Source: CAJBLF01 sp964494005 (GTDB taxonomy: Bacteria; Patescibacteriota; Gracilibacteria; Absconditabacterales; Absconditicoccaceae). From it: DNA of 27,370 nucleotides. The position numbers and the translations under genes were made by a program. Under the pieces are notes generated by a model, which was given only the letters and a program-made list of their open reading frames with translations, was not told where the DNA came from and did no database searches. Numbering within the stretch: position 1 is the first letter of the stretch; the number at the start of each line of letters is the position of its first letter. Shown piece after piece: positions 19,181 to 27,367 of this stretch. The stretch covers positions 1 to 27,370 of the forward strand of contig CAZBQE010000007.1 in the NCBI GenBank assembly GCA_964494005.1, given 5' to 3'.

Positions 19181-20008
19181 CTATTCTATGAGTTTCGCTA
19201 CAACCAAAATCCTCTTATTATCAGTCCCCAAAGGATAACACCCCATCAAAGTAATATAACTTCCACCTGCCTCCTGATAGGTCATATATTGTGCAGGAAC
19301 TTGCTTTGGAGTAACAATAAAAAGATCCACTACTGTATATTCATACAGATGTCCTTCTCGAAGAATTTGAATCAAAGTAGCATCTTTCAATTTAGGAAGA
19401 TCTTTGAATATAGTTCCATACGGATTCTGTTTCCATACTTCATAACTTGTATGACCAAACAACAATGTATTTCCTTCCTGTCACGGTTCAGGAGTTGTAG
19501 GATATTTTACAATTCACTGATCAAGTTCATCATCAAAATCTGCCTTGGTAAAATCCGTAGCATCTTTATTTTCAGCAGTAACAATAGGAACATCAAGCCC
19601 CAAAGAAGGAACCAATAATCTATTGACTGGTGGTATAGTATTAAAAGAAAAATTATATTCCATCACATGAGATTGTAATATTTCTTCTACAGAAGGAGTT
19701 ATGGTATTTGCATCAGCATTTTTTTCGTATTTTTTCAAAAGTCATTGAACCGCTTTATCATTTTTTTCAGCAATATCAACAATAGTAGCTATATTGTTAT
19801 CTTGCGACGTAAGAGATACTTCTATAGGAGCAAGCGATTGTGGTCCATCAGAAAATAACGCAAGAAAATTTGCTGCAAAAAGATTAAAGTTTGAAAACAC
19901 CAAAATACCCAAGAAGACAACACCAAAAAGAAGGACAAAAATTCTAATCTCTTTCCAAAATTTTCTCTTCGAAGTATGGTAAATATGATGTTCATGTGTT
20001 CAATACAT
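19181..20008 (-). CDS. Sortase (class D/E-like cysteine transpeptidase)
   Basis: Sortases join surface proteins to cell-wall or pilin acceptors. The 275-residue product has an N-terminal transmembrane anchor (IRIFVLLFGVVFLGILVF, about 22-39), a stalk-like helical region and the catalytic domain. Visible are RLLVPSLGLDVPI (start of the beta-barrel), NTLLFGHTSYEVW with the catalytic His, and TLMGCYPLGTDNKR with the catalytic Cys and a conserved Arg. The usual TLxTC motif reads TLMGC here. TGAs fall on Gly at the third codon and in VQGLLKKYE, DQGIVKY and PGQEG. No LPxTG-type substrate is seen in the window; the surface protein at its start uses SLH and peptidoglycan-binding domains instead. Stop codon TAG at 19181-19183. 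Confidence 0.9.
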
Positions 20009-20129
20009 ATGCACAACAAAAAATAAATGTACATCTCTATTATACTCGCAAATAGAAAAAAAACCAAATAAGCAAACAAACGAACAAGCAAAAGAATTGA
20101 CAAAAATACAATTAGTGATATGTTTTGAC

Positions 20130-20157
20130 TTGAAAAGATTGAAAATTATCGTATGAT
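20130..20157 (+). promoter_or_regulatory. Candidate promoter for the SbcC-like/HIT unit
   Basis: TTGAAA, a 16-base spacer and TATGAT. The inferred start near 20164 leaves about 30 bases of leader before GTG 20194 but only about 9 before TTG 20173, which supports GTG as the start codon. Confidence 0.45.
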
Positions 20158-20193
20158 TTCACACATATTTAGTTGATAAGAACAAACAAAACA

Positions 20194-22692
20194 GTGCTCG
20201 ATTTAATTGCTATTTCTTACAAAAACATCGGACCATTCCAAGATAAACTCTTGAGTATTTTTTTCAATACTGGAAAAATGCTTATCAAAGCACCTATCGG
20301 CACAGGAAAAAGTTTTCTCTTCTTTGATGGACCAATCTATGGACTCTACAAATATAGTTCAAGACATATTTTGAATATGAAATCCAAAGAAGGATTTGTA
20401 AAATTGATAGTAAAAGTAGAAGGAAACACCTATCTCATCATTAGAAATATCAAAAAAGGAAAAGTGAAAGAATCCTGTGAATCCAAAGTCTACATCCTGG
20501 AATGAACGTTACCAAATTTTGACAACCATATGCCAATAGAGTCCGATATTGACATCGAAGAACTCATCAAAGAAGAAACAAGTATCAAACGCGATGAGAT
20601 AACATTCAAAAACGAAACAGACCTTCAACAAAACCTCCAAAGCTTCCTGCCACCAAGAGAGGTAATTATGAACACCATATTTCTCATGCAAGATTCCGAA
20701 AACATTTTTGAACTTACGCCTATTGAAAGATTGACTATACTCAAAAACGTATTTAATCTCCTCGGCATAGATGAAGCAAAAGATACTTTGGCAGATAAAA
20801 AAAGAGATATACGATACAAAATAAAATCAAAAACTGACCTTTCTTCCTACGATAAAAAACTCCAAAATAACGTACAAAACTACCTTTCCATATTTGAAGC
20901 TACAGAACAATTGATAGAAGAAAAAATAGATATGACGTCATATAAAAAATTTTTCGATGAACGAAAAATGGTCGGCGAAAAAGTAACCATCAATGAATTT
21001 TCACTCAAGGAATTTCCTCATGAACGAGAAAAAAAAATCCAACAATACATAGAAAAAGAAAAGGAAATATCTCAAAAAATACAACATCAGTTAGAAACAA
21101 TCCAAGAAAGAATAAAAGATAACCAAAAAAAACTCAAAGAACAAGAAACAGAAGAAAACGTGCTTTCCAAGAACATTCAAGAACTCGAAAAAAAAATCGA
21201 AGCGATAGATGAAAAAAAAATCGAAGCGATAAAAAACCAAAAAAAAGAATTAACAGAAAAAATAAAAAACTACGAAAAACAATTACCAAAAACCATCATA
21301 CGAAATTTTATCACAACCGAATGAAGTAATCATATCACCCAAGAATCAGACATTACAATGGCAAATATCTATGTAGAAATCCAAGGACTTATCAATAAAG
21401 GAAAGACTTTACATGAAACAGTAAAACATCTTCAAGCACAAGTGCAAAATGAAGAATTACAAGCAAAAAATGAAACTGAAAAAACAATAACTCAATCCAA
21501 ATATCTCGAAGAAAAAATATTCGCCCAAAAAAATCAGTTAGAAAAAGTAAAAAAAATGCTCCAAGAGATGGAAAAAAATATCGAAACACAAGCAACCTTT
21601 GAATGTGAAAAAATACATGGAAACTGCCCTTTTATCAAAGTAATCAACAAAAAGAATTTCGAGCAATTGGAAAAACAAAAATCAAACATTATAGAAGAAC
21701 AGAAACAAATTGAAGAAATAATTTCCACTTTGACAGCAGAAATAAAATCTTTGAAAAAAACTGAGCTAAAACAAGATACCAAAAAAATAGAAATACTGCA
21801 AAAAGAACAAAAAGATACAGAAAAAATGATAGAAATCATCAAAACATTTTTGAACGAAATAGACTACAAAACAATAGAAAAATCATATAGCGAATATATC
21901 ACCAAAGAAAAAGAGATAAAATATATTGATCAACAAATCACAACCATGGAACAGGAAAGCAAAAAGACTGATGAATGGAAACTCCAGCTCCAAAAAGCAA
22001 TAACCCAAAAAGAAACACTGCAAAAAACAATGGAAGATATAATAAAAACTATAGCACAAAAAGAGGAAGAACGAAAAAAATTGGTACAAACAAAAGAGCA
22101 AATAAAATCAGAAACAATACTACAAATAGAAAAAAACCATCTCTCCATGAAACAAATTCATCACGACATCGAAATACTCGTAGATGAATTCAAAGAACAT
22201 CAATTAGATGTCCAAAAACTAAAAGAGCAAGAAACAATTTTATGAGATCTCTATACTATTTTTTCCAAAGAATTATTACTTTTGGTATTACAAGATCATC
22301 TTCCAATATTAAACGATATTATCAATACCTATCTAGCACAAATAGTAGATTATCAAATTCATCTCCATCTCAACAAAAGCAATACAGATAAACTTGAATT
22401 GGAAGCTAAAATATTGGACAGCAAAGGAGAAAGAGAAACAAAAAGTCTTAGTTGATGACAAAGGATTATACTAAAACTCATATGGATGTTGGCAATTTCA
22501 TCATACATCAACTCCCCTATCCTTTTCCTCGATGAGACTATCAATAATTTAGACACAGAAACAGTTGGGAAAGTGGCTGATATGCTAGAAGATTTTGTCA
22601 AACAAAGAGACATAAAATTCTATACTATTACTCACAGCCAACAAATCCAAAAAATGGATATCCGAGACCAAATAATAGATCTTACAATTTAG
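20194..22692 (+). CDS. SbcC/Rad50-like coiled-coil ABC ATPase
   Basis: Rad50/SbcC-type proteins are DNA-tethering ATPases of double-strand-break processing. The 832-residue product has an N-terminal ATP-binding half (Walker A APIGTGKS, about residues 33-40), two long Glu/Lys/Gln-rich coiled-coil arms (about 190-440 and 490-690), and a C-terminal half with the signature LSGGQR (752-757, both glycines TGA) and Walker B LFLDE with Asp780 and Glu781. Between the arms a Cys-x6-Cys element (Cys471 and Cys478, ECEKIHGNCPFI) sits where the Rad50 zinc hook CxxC would be. The start is uncertain: GTG 20194 places the conserved LIAISYKNIGPFQ at the N-terminus; TTG 20173 would add seven residues. No sbcD/mre11 gene is in the window. 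The HIT gene follows after 43 AT-rich bases. Confidence 0.85.
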
Positions 22693-22735
22693 AATTTATA
22701 GTTTAGAATTTAAAAATTTAAATTTAAAATTTACC

Positions 22736-23197
22736 ATGAAATATATTACCATAGTCAAAAAAAACGAAAAAAAACAATATTGTCCTTTTTGTCATGAAAA
22801 AAAAGAACATATGCTCCAAGAGGGAAAATATTTTTTCGTTATTCCAGCACGTGCGCCTTATAGCAAAGATCATATTCTCATAATTCCTAAAAGACACGTA
22901 AACACTTTACTTACACTATCACACGCTGAACTTTTGGAAATGCACAAATTAATAGACATACGAGCAAAAAAACTCCATACAAAATACAAATGAGTAAATC
23001 TTTTACTTAGAGATGGATTGACCAACGATCAAATACTCAATAAATCAGTAAATCATCTTCACGTCCATTTACTTTCCAATGTAGGCATTCACATAAAAAC
23101 ACCAAACCATCAACATCCCGACAATCGTAAATGGATAGAAGACAAGGAATATTGTAGATTAGCTAAAACGATGAAAAAAAGATTTTTAGCAGAATAA
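22736..23197 (+). CDS. HIT-family (histidine triad) nucleotide hydrolase/transferase
   Basis: HIT proteins act on nucleotide phosphate bonds such as AMP-lysine, diadenosine polyphosphates and adenylylated compounds. The 153-residue product shows PARAPYSKDHILIIPKRHV, the LTLSHAELLEMHKL helix and the triad NHLHVHLL (His107, His109, His111). An N-terminal CPFC pair (Cys16, Cys19) could bind metal, as in some HIT subfamilies. TGA at 22991 is Gly. The start ATG directly follows an AT-rich repeat with no Shine-Dalgarno sequence. It lies 43 bases after the SbcC-like gene and probably shares its transcript. Which HIT branch it belongs to cannot be settled by eye. A link to aminoacyl-adenylate by-products of the nearby synthetases is speculation. 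Confidence 0.9.
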
Positions 23198-23277
23198 ACA
23201 CTTATAAAAAATTTCATCATACATCTTCTTAGAAATTTCTATCAATATTACCAATAATATTTCAAAATATATTAATA

Positions 23278-23306
23278 TTGACAGTATTTTTGATCACAAA
23301 TACAAT
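23278..23306 (+). promoter_or_regulatory. Strong consensus promoter in the gap before the cell-wall gene
   Basis: TTGACA, a 17-base spacer and TACAAT, the best promoter match in the window. A terminator at 23381 lies between it and the next gene. The gap 23198-23466 holds no coding sequence, so this promoter may drive a short RNA of about 95 bases or an attenuated leader. Confidence 0.55.
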
Positions 23307-23380
23307 ATATTCAATCTTCCAAGAATCAAACAATAAAAAATTAACAATTATTTTATATAAATTCGTTATTCTGTCAACTA

Positions 23381-23407
23381 AAACTGGGAATAAAATCCAG
23401 TTTTTTT
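23381..23407 (+). terminator. Rho-independent terminator upstream of the cell-wall gene
   Basis: Stem AAACTGG/CCAGTTT with a 9-base loop, and seven Ts at 23401-23407. It would end transcripts from the HIT unit or from the promoter at 23278. A TATAAT at about 23429 may serve the downstream gene. Confidence 0.8.
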
Positions 23408-23466
23408 AGTTATTTTTAGAATTCCGAATATAATAGTAATGTAATTTATCACTATACCCTTCACTC

Positions 23467-25383
23467 ATGAATCTAAAGAAAAAAATCGGATTTGTAGCAT
23501 TTCTTCTCCTTTTTGGAGGAATAAACATGACTACTGCACAAGAAATAAGCGAAATTCCTACCGAAATCGCTGATTTTGACGTACAAAATGCAATGACCGA
23601 TATCCAATCACTCAAAGGGAATCTTGATGAATTGATCGAAGAATTATATTCGCTCGATGAAAAAGAAAGAGGTACAAACAATGAAATTTCAGAAAACTAT
23701 AGAACAACAAGAAACGAAATCGTCAAAGTCATCCAAACCATCAATAGTACGACAGATACTATCACAGAACAATTAAAAAAAATAGAAACCTACAAAAAAC
23801 TCATGCTTTTGACCTACAAAGAAATACAAGGATCCAGATCGGGAATGGTAGATACCAAAGCATATATAGAAGAATTTGCAAATTTCATCTACAAACTAGA
23901 CAATAAACTATACAACGAAGAAACCAATAGTATCGATGAGATAAAATTATTGATCAATTCAGATAACATTCCATTGACGCTAGCAAATGATCATCTCGTA
24001 CAATCTATGATTCTACAATTGAATGACCTTATGAACAACTTTCAAGAAAATGAAGAAAAACAGTTAGAAACAATCAAAAAATTAAATCAATTGAAATCAA
24101 AAGCCAAAGCAAGCATCACGCAATATCAAAACGAAATAGAACAATTACAACAGAAAAAAAATTATTTACTCCAATTTATGAAACTCTATCAAAACGACAG
24201 CACACAAAGACAATTGACAATAGATACCCTATTCGAAAGTACAAAAAGCGTTTATGAAAAAATGGTAGAACTCATCAATGATGCAAAAAAATGAGTCTAT
24301 AAAGTAGATTTCGATATGGAGAAAAAACTCTTGGCTTTGGATACATTTGCACATGACAACGATGCTTATCCTATTGCTCGACCTATCTATCCAATAGAGA
24401 ATATCCAAACATATTTCGGTGACGAAGCTTTCCAAAAACAATACGGAATACCACACATAGGAATACAAATTACAGCAGAACAACACACACCAGTATATGC
24501 TGCACGCGATGGTATCGTATATTTCATAGCAGATAGCGATAATATGAGCATCAATCGAATGATGATTGTACATACAGACGGATATATCACAGTCTATCAA
24601 TATCTCAACGAAAGTATCGTCAATCCTGGAGATATCGTCAGAAGAGGACAAATTATTTGATATAGCTGAGGAGAACCAGGAACGAGATGAGCAGGATTTA
24701 TTTCCAAAGGAGCAAATCTTACATTCAGTATCTTCAAAGATGGTATTGCACGAGATCCTTTTGAAATATTAGATGCAAGTATCGTAAGAAATAAGAATGT
24801 TTTACCAGAAGGATATCAAATCAAGTATCTTAGAGATAAATATGCAAGAACTATCGACATTACCGATCTTGAAATTATGACATGAGATAGCTTAGTACAA
24901 AGAGAAAACCAATTCCTTACTAGATATGGAGTCGGAACCTATAAACATCTAGCATTCCGAGAAGATGTAATCAAAGGAACTAATATAGATAAAGATATGG
25001 TAATCTGTGTAGCATTCGCAGAAAGTACACTCGGACGCTATCTCAGCACTTCAAACAATATCGGTAATGTAGGAAACAATGATAGATGAGATAGAGTTGG
25101 ATTTAGTACAGCATATGCAGGAGCAAGAGCAATTGCTGTAACATTAAATAATTCAGCACTCGGAGGATATCACACAATCAACCAACTCTCCAGATATGGA
25201 AACAAAGACGGTATGATCTATGCATCTAGTCCTATCAATCGACAAACAAACGTCTTAAAATGTCTTTCACAAATCAAAGGATATTATATCCCCGAAGACT
25301 TCCCATTCAGAACCGGACCTAATCCGAACATCGGAAACGACGACCCTGAAAGCGTACAATTCGGAGAACGGATAAATAAATAA
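23467..25383 (+). CDS. Secreted coiled-coil protein with degenerate LytM (M23-like) and lysozyme-like domains
   Basis: The 638-residue product starts with a signal peptide (MNLKKKIGFVAFLLLFGGIN, ending MTTAQ). A long coiled-coil region (about 30-275) follows, like EnvC-type hydrolase activators. The M23/LytM-like domain (about 295-430) keeps the fold motifs AWPIYPIENIQTYFGD, PHIGIQITAEQHTPVYA and VHTDGYITVYQYL, but the metal-binding Asp reads Gln and the HxH reads YxY, so peptidase activity is unlikely. The C-terminal part (about 500-620) resembles lysozyme/endo-N-acetylglucosaminidase domains, with a candidate catalytic Glu in FAESTLGRYLST and NIGNVGNNDRGD. CGA codons give INWMMIVH and INWQTNVLKC. 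One CGG (25369-25371) lies four codons before the stop; its meaning cannot be judged. Inferred role: cell-wall remodelling or binding outside the membrane. Confidence 0.85.
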
Positions 25384-25397
25384 AAAATATATATCAA

Positions 25398-25425
25398 AAC
25401 TGGGGATAAACTCCTCAGTTTTTTT
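25398..25425 (+). terminator. Rho-independent terminator of the cell-wall gene
   Basis: Stem AACTGgGGA/TCCtCAGTT with loop TAAAC, then seven Ts, 15 bases after the stop codon. Confidence 0.85.
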
Positions 25426-25460
25426 CTTAAAAAACCTTTAATAAAAGAATTTTTCATAGT

Positions 25461-25487
25461 GTAAACACTCCAGAAGTACTGCAGGAC
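25461..25487. repeat. Dispersed two-part motif, free-standing copy
   Basis: GTAAACAC (25461-25468) and ACTGCAGGAC (25478-25487) recur in the same order and orientation at 27203-27226, inside the insert of the fMet tRNA-derived fragment. Only the spacer differs (9 and 6 bases). The origin is unknown. Confidence 0.45.
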
Positions 25488-25512
25488 TAGCTAATTAGCT
25501 TTTTTCAACAAC

Positions 25513-25538
25513 AAAAAAAAGAGCAATTCCAAATGCTC
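25513..25538 (-). terminator. Rho-independent terminator of the tRNA cluster
   Basis: On the minus strand GAGCA/TGCTC pairs around TTTGGAAT and eight Ts follow, directly after tRNA-Gly. It probably ends the minus-strand tRNA/rpsT transcript. Confidence 0.75.
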
Positions 25539-25543
25539 CTTTA

Positions 25544-25620
25544 TGGAGCGGGTGACGGGACTCGAACCCGCAACAGTCTGCTTGGAAGGCAGGCACTCTA
25601 GCCAATTGAGTTACACCCGC
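25544..25620 (-). tRNA. tRNA-Gly (anticodon UCC)
   Basis: Full cloverleaf of 77 bases with acceptor GCGGGTG/CACCCGC, anticodon loop CTTCCAA, T-loop GGTTCGAGTCC and encoded CCA. It reads GGA/GGG-type codons, not UGA, so it is not the tRNA that recodes UGA. Confidence 0.95.
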
Positions 25621-25711
25621 ATATATAATGTAGAATGTATAATTCAGAATATAGAATTAATTGCAAGTCTTTTTATTCTGAATTCTAAATTTTAAATTCT
25701 GAATTTTCATC

Positions 25712-25785
25712 TGGGCCTAGCTGGACTCGAACCAGCGACCCAGCGGTTATGAGCCGCTTGCTCTAACCAACTGAGCTATAGACCC
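25712..25785 (-). tRNA. tRNA-Ile2 (anticodon CAU)
   Basis: Acceptor GGGTCTA/TAGGCCC, anticodon loop CTCATAA, no encoded CCA. The anticodon and T arms resemble E. coli tRNA-Ile2 (loop context, GGTCGCTGGTTC), so I prefer Ile2, whose C34 is modified to lysidine by TilS, over elongator Met. Elongator Met cannot be fully excluded by eye. Confidence 0.85.
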
Positions 25786-25820
25786 GGGTCATGGTATATA
25801 TCTAGATAATAATTTTACTA

Positions 25821-25891
25821 TGGTGGGTGATATAGGACTGAACCACGTAGTCCTACGTGGCGGGCCTATGACCCCCTGCTTGTAATACAGG
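25821..25891 (-). pseudogene. tRNA-Val-derived 3' fragment with a 22-base insert in the T-loop
   Basis: It copies the 3' part of the neighbouring tRNA-Val (anticodon arm, variable region, T arm, acceptor 3' strand and CCA) but lacks the 5' acceptor strand and D arm. The T-loop is split by about 22 bases containing the palindrome ACGTAGTCCTACGT, and one base of the T-loop is lost. It starts seven bases after the intact tRNA-Val in transcript order. It cannot fold as a normal tRNA. Confidence 0.75.
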
Positions 25892-25898
25892 TTTTTTA

Positions 25899-25975
25899 TG
25901 GTGGGTGATATAGGACTCGAACCTATGACCCCCTGCTTGTAAGGCAGATGCTCTAACCAACTGAGCTAATCACCC
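25899..25975 (-). tRNA. tRNA-Val (anticodon UAC)
   Basis: Acceptor GGGTGAT/ATCACCC, anticodon loop CTTACAA, T-loop GGTTCGAGTCC, encoded CCA. A mutated partial copy follows downstream at 25821-25891. Confidence 0.95.
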
Positions 25976-25983
25976 ATTTTAAT

Positions 25984-26055
25984 CGGTCCCACGGGGAATT
26001 GAACCCCGGTTGCAGGATTGAAAGTCCCGTGTCCTAACCACTAGACGATGAGACC
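25984..26055 (-). tRNA. tRNA-Glu (anticodon UUC)
   Basis: Acceptor GGTCTCA/TGGGACC, anticodon loop CTTTCAA, T-loop GGTTCAATTCC, discriminator G, CCA not encoded. Confidence 0.95.
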
Positions 26056-26135
26056 AATTTAGATTTTAGTTCTTAAAACTTAGATTTTAGTATATTTTTT
26101 ACTAAAAGCTATCGACTAAAAACTATAGGCTATAA

Positions 26136-26193
26136 TGGCGGAATGGAAGGGACTCGAACCCTCGACCTCCCGCGTGACAGGCGGGCGTTCTAA
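26136..26193 (-). tRNA. tRNA-Asp (anticodon GUC), 3' part cut by the assembly gap
   Basis: Contains the anticodon arm (loop CTGTCAC), T arm, acceptor 3' strand, discriminator G and CCA, then runs into Ns. Bases 26139-26193 are identical to 26294-26348 across the gap. It is probably the same gene as the next entry, duplicated by scaffolding. Confidence 0.8.
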
Positions 26194-26293
26194 NNNNNNN
26201 NNNNNNNNNNNNNNNNNNNNNNNNNNNNNNNNNNNNNNNNNNNNNNNNNNNNNNNNNNNNNNNNNNNNNNNNNNNNNNNNNNNNNNNNNNNNN
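26194..26293. other. Assembly gap of 100 Ns
   Basis: A run of exactly 100 Ns, the conventional placeholder for unknown length. It is flanked by 55 identical bases on each side, which suggests contig ends sharing one k-mer-length overlap. Confidence 0.98.
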
Positions 26294-26367
26294 CGGAATG
26301 GAAGGGACTCGAACCCTCGACCTCCCGCGTGACAGGCGGGCGTTCTAACCAGCTGAACTACCACTCC
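26294..26367 (-). tRNA. tRNA-Asp (anticodon GUC)
   Basis: Acceptor GGAGTGG/CCATTCC, anticodon loop CTGTCAC, T-loop GGTTCGAGTCC, discriminator G. The CCA position falls in the gap; the copy at 26136 shows that CCA is encoded. Confidence 0.95.
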
Positions 26368-26370
26368 ATA

Positions 26371-26446
26371 TGGAGCCGAATATCGGATTCGAACCGATCA
26401 CCTACCGCTTACAAGGCGGTTGCTCTACCAAATGAGCTAATTCGGC
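26371..26446 (-). tRNA. tRNA-Thr (anticodon UGU)
   Basis: Acceptor GCCGAAT/ATTCGGC, anticodon loop CTTGTAA, T-loop GGTTCGAATCC, encoded CCA. Confidence 0.95.
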
Positions 26447-26465
26447 ACAACAAGCACCGCTAAAA

Positions 26466-26711
26466 TTATTTTTTAGCGAGTACCTTTGCAACCCTAGACT
26501 TTTTTCTTGCTGCAGTATTTTTTTTGATTATTCCTACTTTCTGACATTTATCGATATATTTGTATATCGAATTAAGATCTTCTTGAGTCCTATTTTCATT
26601 CTTCAAGAATTTCTTGATAGCCATTTTCATTCTAACCTTAAATTCATGATTTCTCTTTCGAAATACGAATGATCTATTAACGGCTTTCTTTGCTGATTTC
26701 GTGATTGGCAT
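26466..26711 (-). CDS. rpsT: 30S ribosomal protein S20 (bS20)
   Basis: bS20 is a small basic three-helix protein that binds 16S rRNA early in 30S assembly. The 81-residue product starts MPITKSAKKAVNRSFVFRKR and continues with the helical Lys/Arg-rich pattern ending KNTAARKKSRVAKVLAKK, which is typical of the family (about 80-90 residues). The start is set by MPITKSAKK; the upstream frame runs into tRNA-Asn and is not used. The gene sits between tRNA-Asn and tRNA-Thr on the same strand, so it is probably cotranscribed with the tRNAs and released by tRNA processing. No strong Shine-Dalgarno sequence is visible. Confidence 0.93.
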   Translation of the reverse strand: MPITKSAKKAVNRSFVFRKRNHEFKVRMKMAIKKFLKNENRTQEDLNSIYKYIDKCQKVGIIKKNTAARKKSRVAKVLAKK

Positions 26712-26746
26712 CCTGATGAAATAATAAATGTATAAAGATATATAAA

Positions 26747-26819
26747 CTCCGAGGGAGGGACTCGAACCCACGACCCAGTGGTTAACAGCCACTTGCTCTA
26801 CCAGCTGAGCTACCTCGGA
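26747..26819 (-). tRNA. tRNA-Asn (anticodon GUU)
   Basis: Acceptor TCCGAGG/CCTCGGA, anticodon loop CTGTTAA, discriminator G, CCA not encoded. The T stem has one U-U mismatch (GTGGG/CCCTC). Confidence 0.92.
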
Positions 26820-26946
26820 ACATCTGGTGGCATCAAAACGAACTTACCTATACAAATTCACAAGTGATTTTCAACATAAAATATACTAATATTCAAATAC
26901 AATTACTGGGAATTTAGAATATAAATATTCTTAATGTTTTCATAAT

Positions 26947-27028
26947 TACCGGGGACAGGACTTGAACCTGCACACCGTAAGGCACTTGGTTCTAAGCCAA
27001 GCATGTCTACCAATTCCATCACCCCGGC
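26947..27028 (-). tRNA. tRNA-Leu (anticodon UAG)
   Basis: A class II tRNA with a long variable arm (TGCCTTACGGTGT), anticodon loop CTTAGAA and acceptor GCCGGGG/CCCCGGT with a terminal G-U pair; CCA not encoded. Confidence 0.93.
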
Positions 27029-27037
27029 ATATATATT

Positions 27038-27110
27038 CTCGGGAGCTAGGATTCGAACCTAGGACCTCCTGATTCAGAGTCAGACGCTCTACCAACTAAG
27101 CTACTCCCGA
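27038..27110 (-). tRNA. tRNA-Gln (anticodon CUG)
   Basis: Acceptor TCGGGAG/CTCCCGA, anticodon loop CTCTGAA, T-loop GGTTCGAATCC, discriminator G, CCA not encoded. It would be a GatCAB substrate if glutamine is charged indirectly (gatB is in the window). Confidence 0.92.
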
Positions 27111-27185
27111 ATATGTAGAAGTATTAAGTGCTAAGTGTTGAATCATAATCTATTGACTAAACTCTGTTAGCCAAAGACTAAAGTT

Positions 27186-27263
27186 TGGTTGCGGGAGATG
27201 GAGTAAACACCACAGCACTGCAGGACAAACCACCTCTATCTTCGGATAAATATCCGAAATACC
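27186..27263 (-). pseudogene. Initiator-tRNA-derived 3' fragment with a 23-base insert in the T-loop
   Basis: Copies the T arm, acceptor 3' strand and CCA of tRNA-fMet, with a diverged hairpin (TCGGATA/TATCCGA) where the anticodon arm should be. The T-loop CG is replaced by about 23 bases containing GTAAACAC and ACTGCAGGAC. It lies downstream of the intact tRNA-fMet, in the same arrangement as the tRNA-Val fragment. Confidence 0.7.
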
Positions 27264-27292
27264 CAAAACATTTTTTTAAATTTCTTCTTATT

Positions 27293-27367
27293 TGGTTGCG
27301 GGAGATGGAGTCGAACCACCTATCTTCGGGTTATGAGCCCAACGAGATACCGTTTCTCTATCCCGCA
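27293..27367 (-). tRNA. Initiator tRNA-fMet (anticodon CAU)
   Basis: The anticodon stem has the initiator G-C run (TTGGGCTCATAACCCGAAG), acceptor TGCGGGA/TCCCGCA, encoded CCA. The 1-72 pair reads U-A here, where E. coli has the C-A mismatch. Confidence 0.92.

Noticed and set aside
25544..25620. tRNA-Gly as the UGA-reading tRNA
   Set aside because: The anticodon loop is CTTCCAA (UCC), not a UCA anticodon.
25821..25891. A functional second tRNA-Val
   Set aside because: The 5' acceptor strand and D arm are missing and the T-loop is split, so a normal cloverleaf cannot form.
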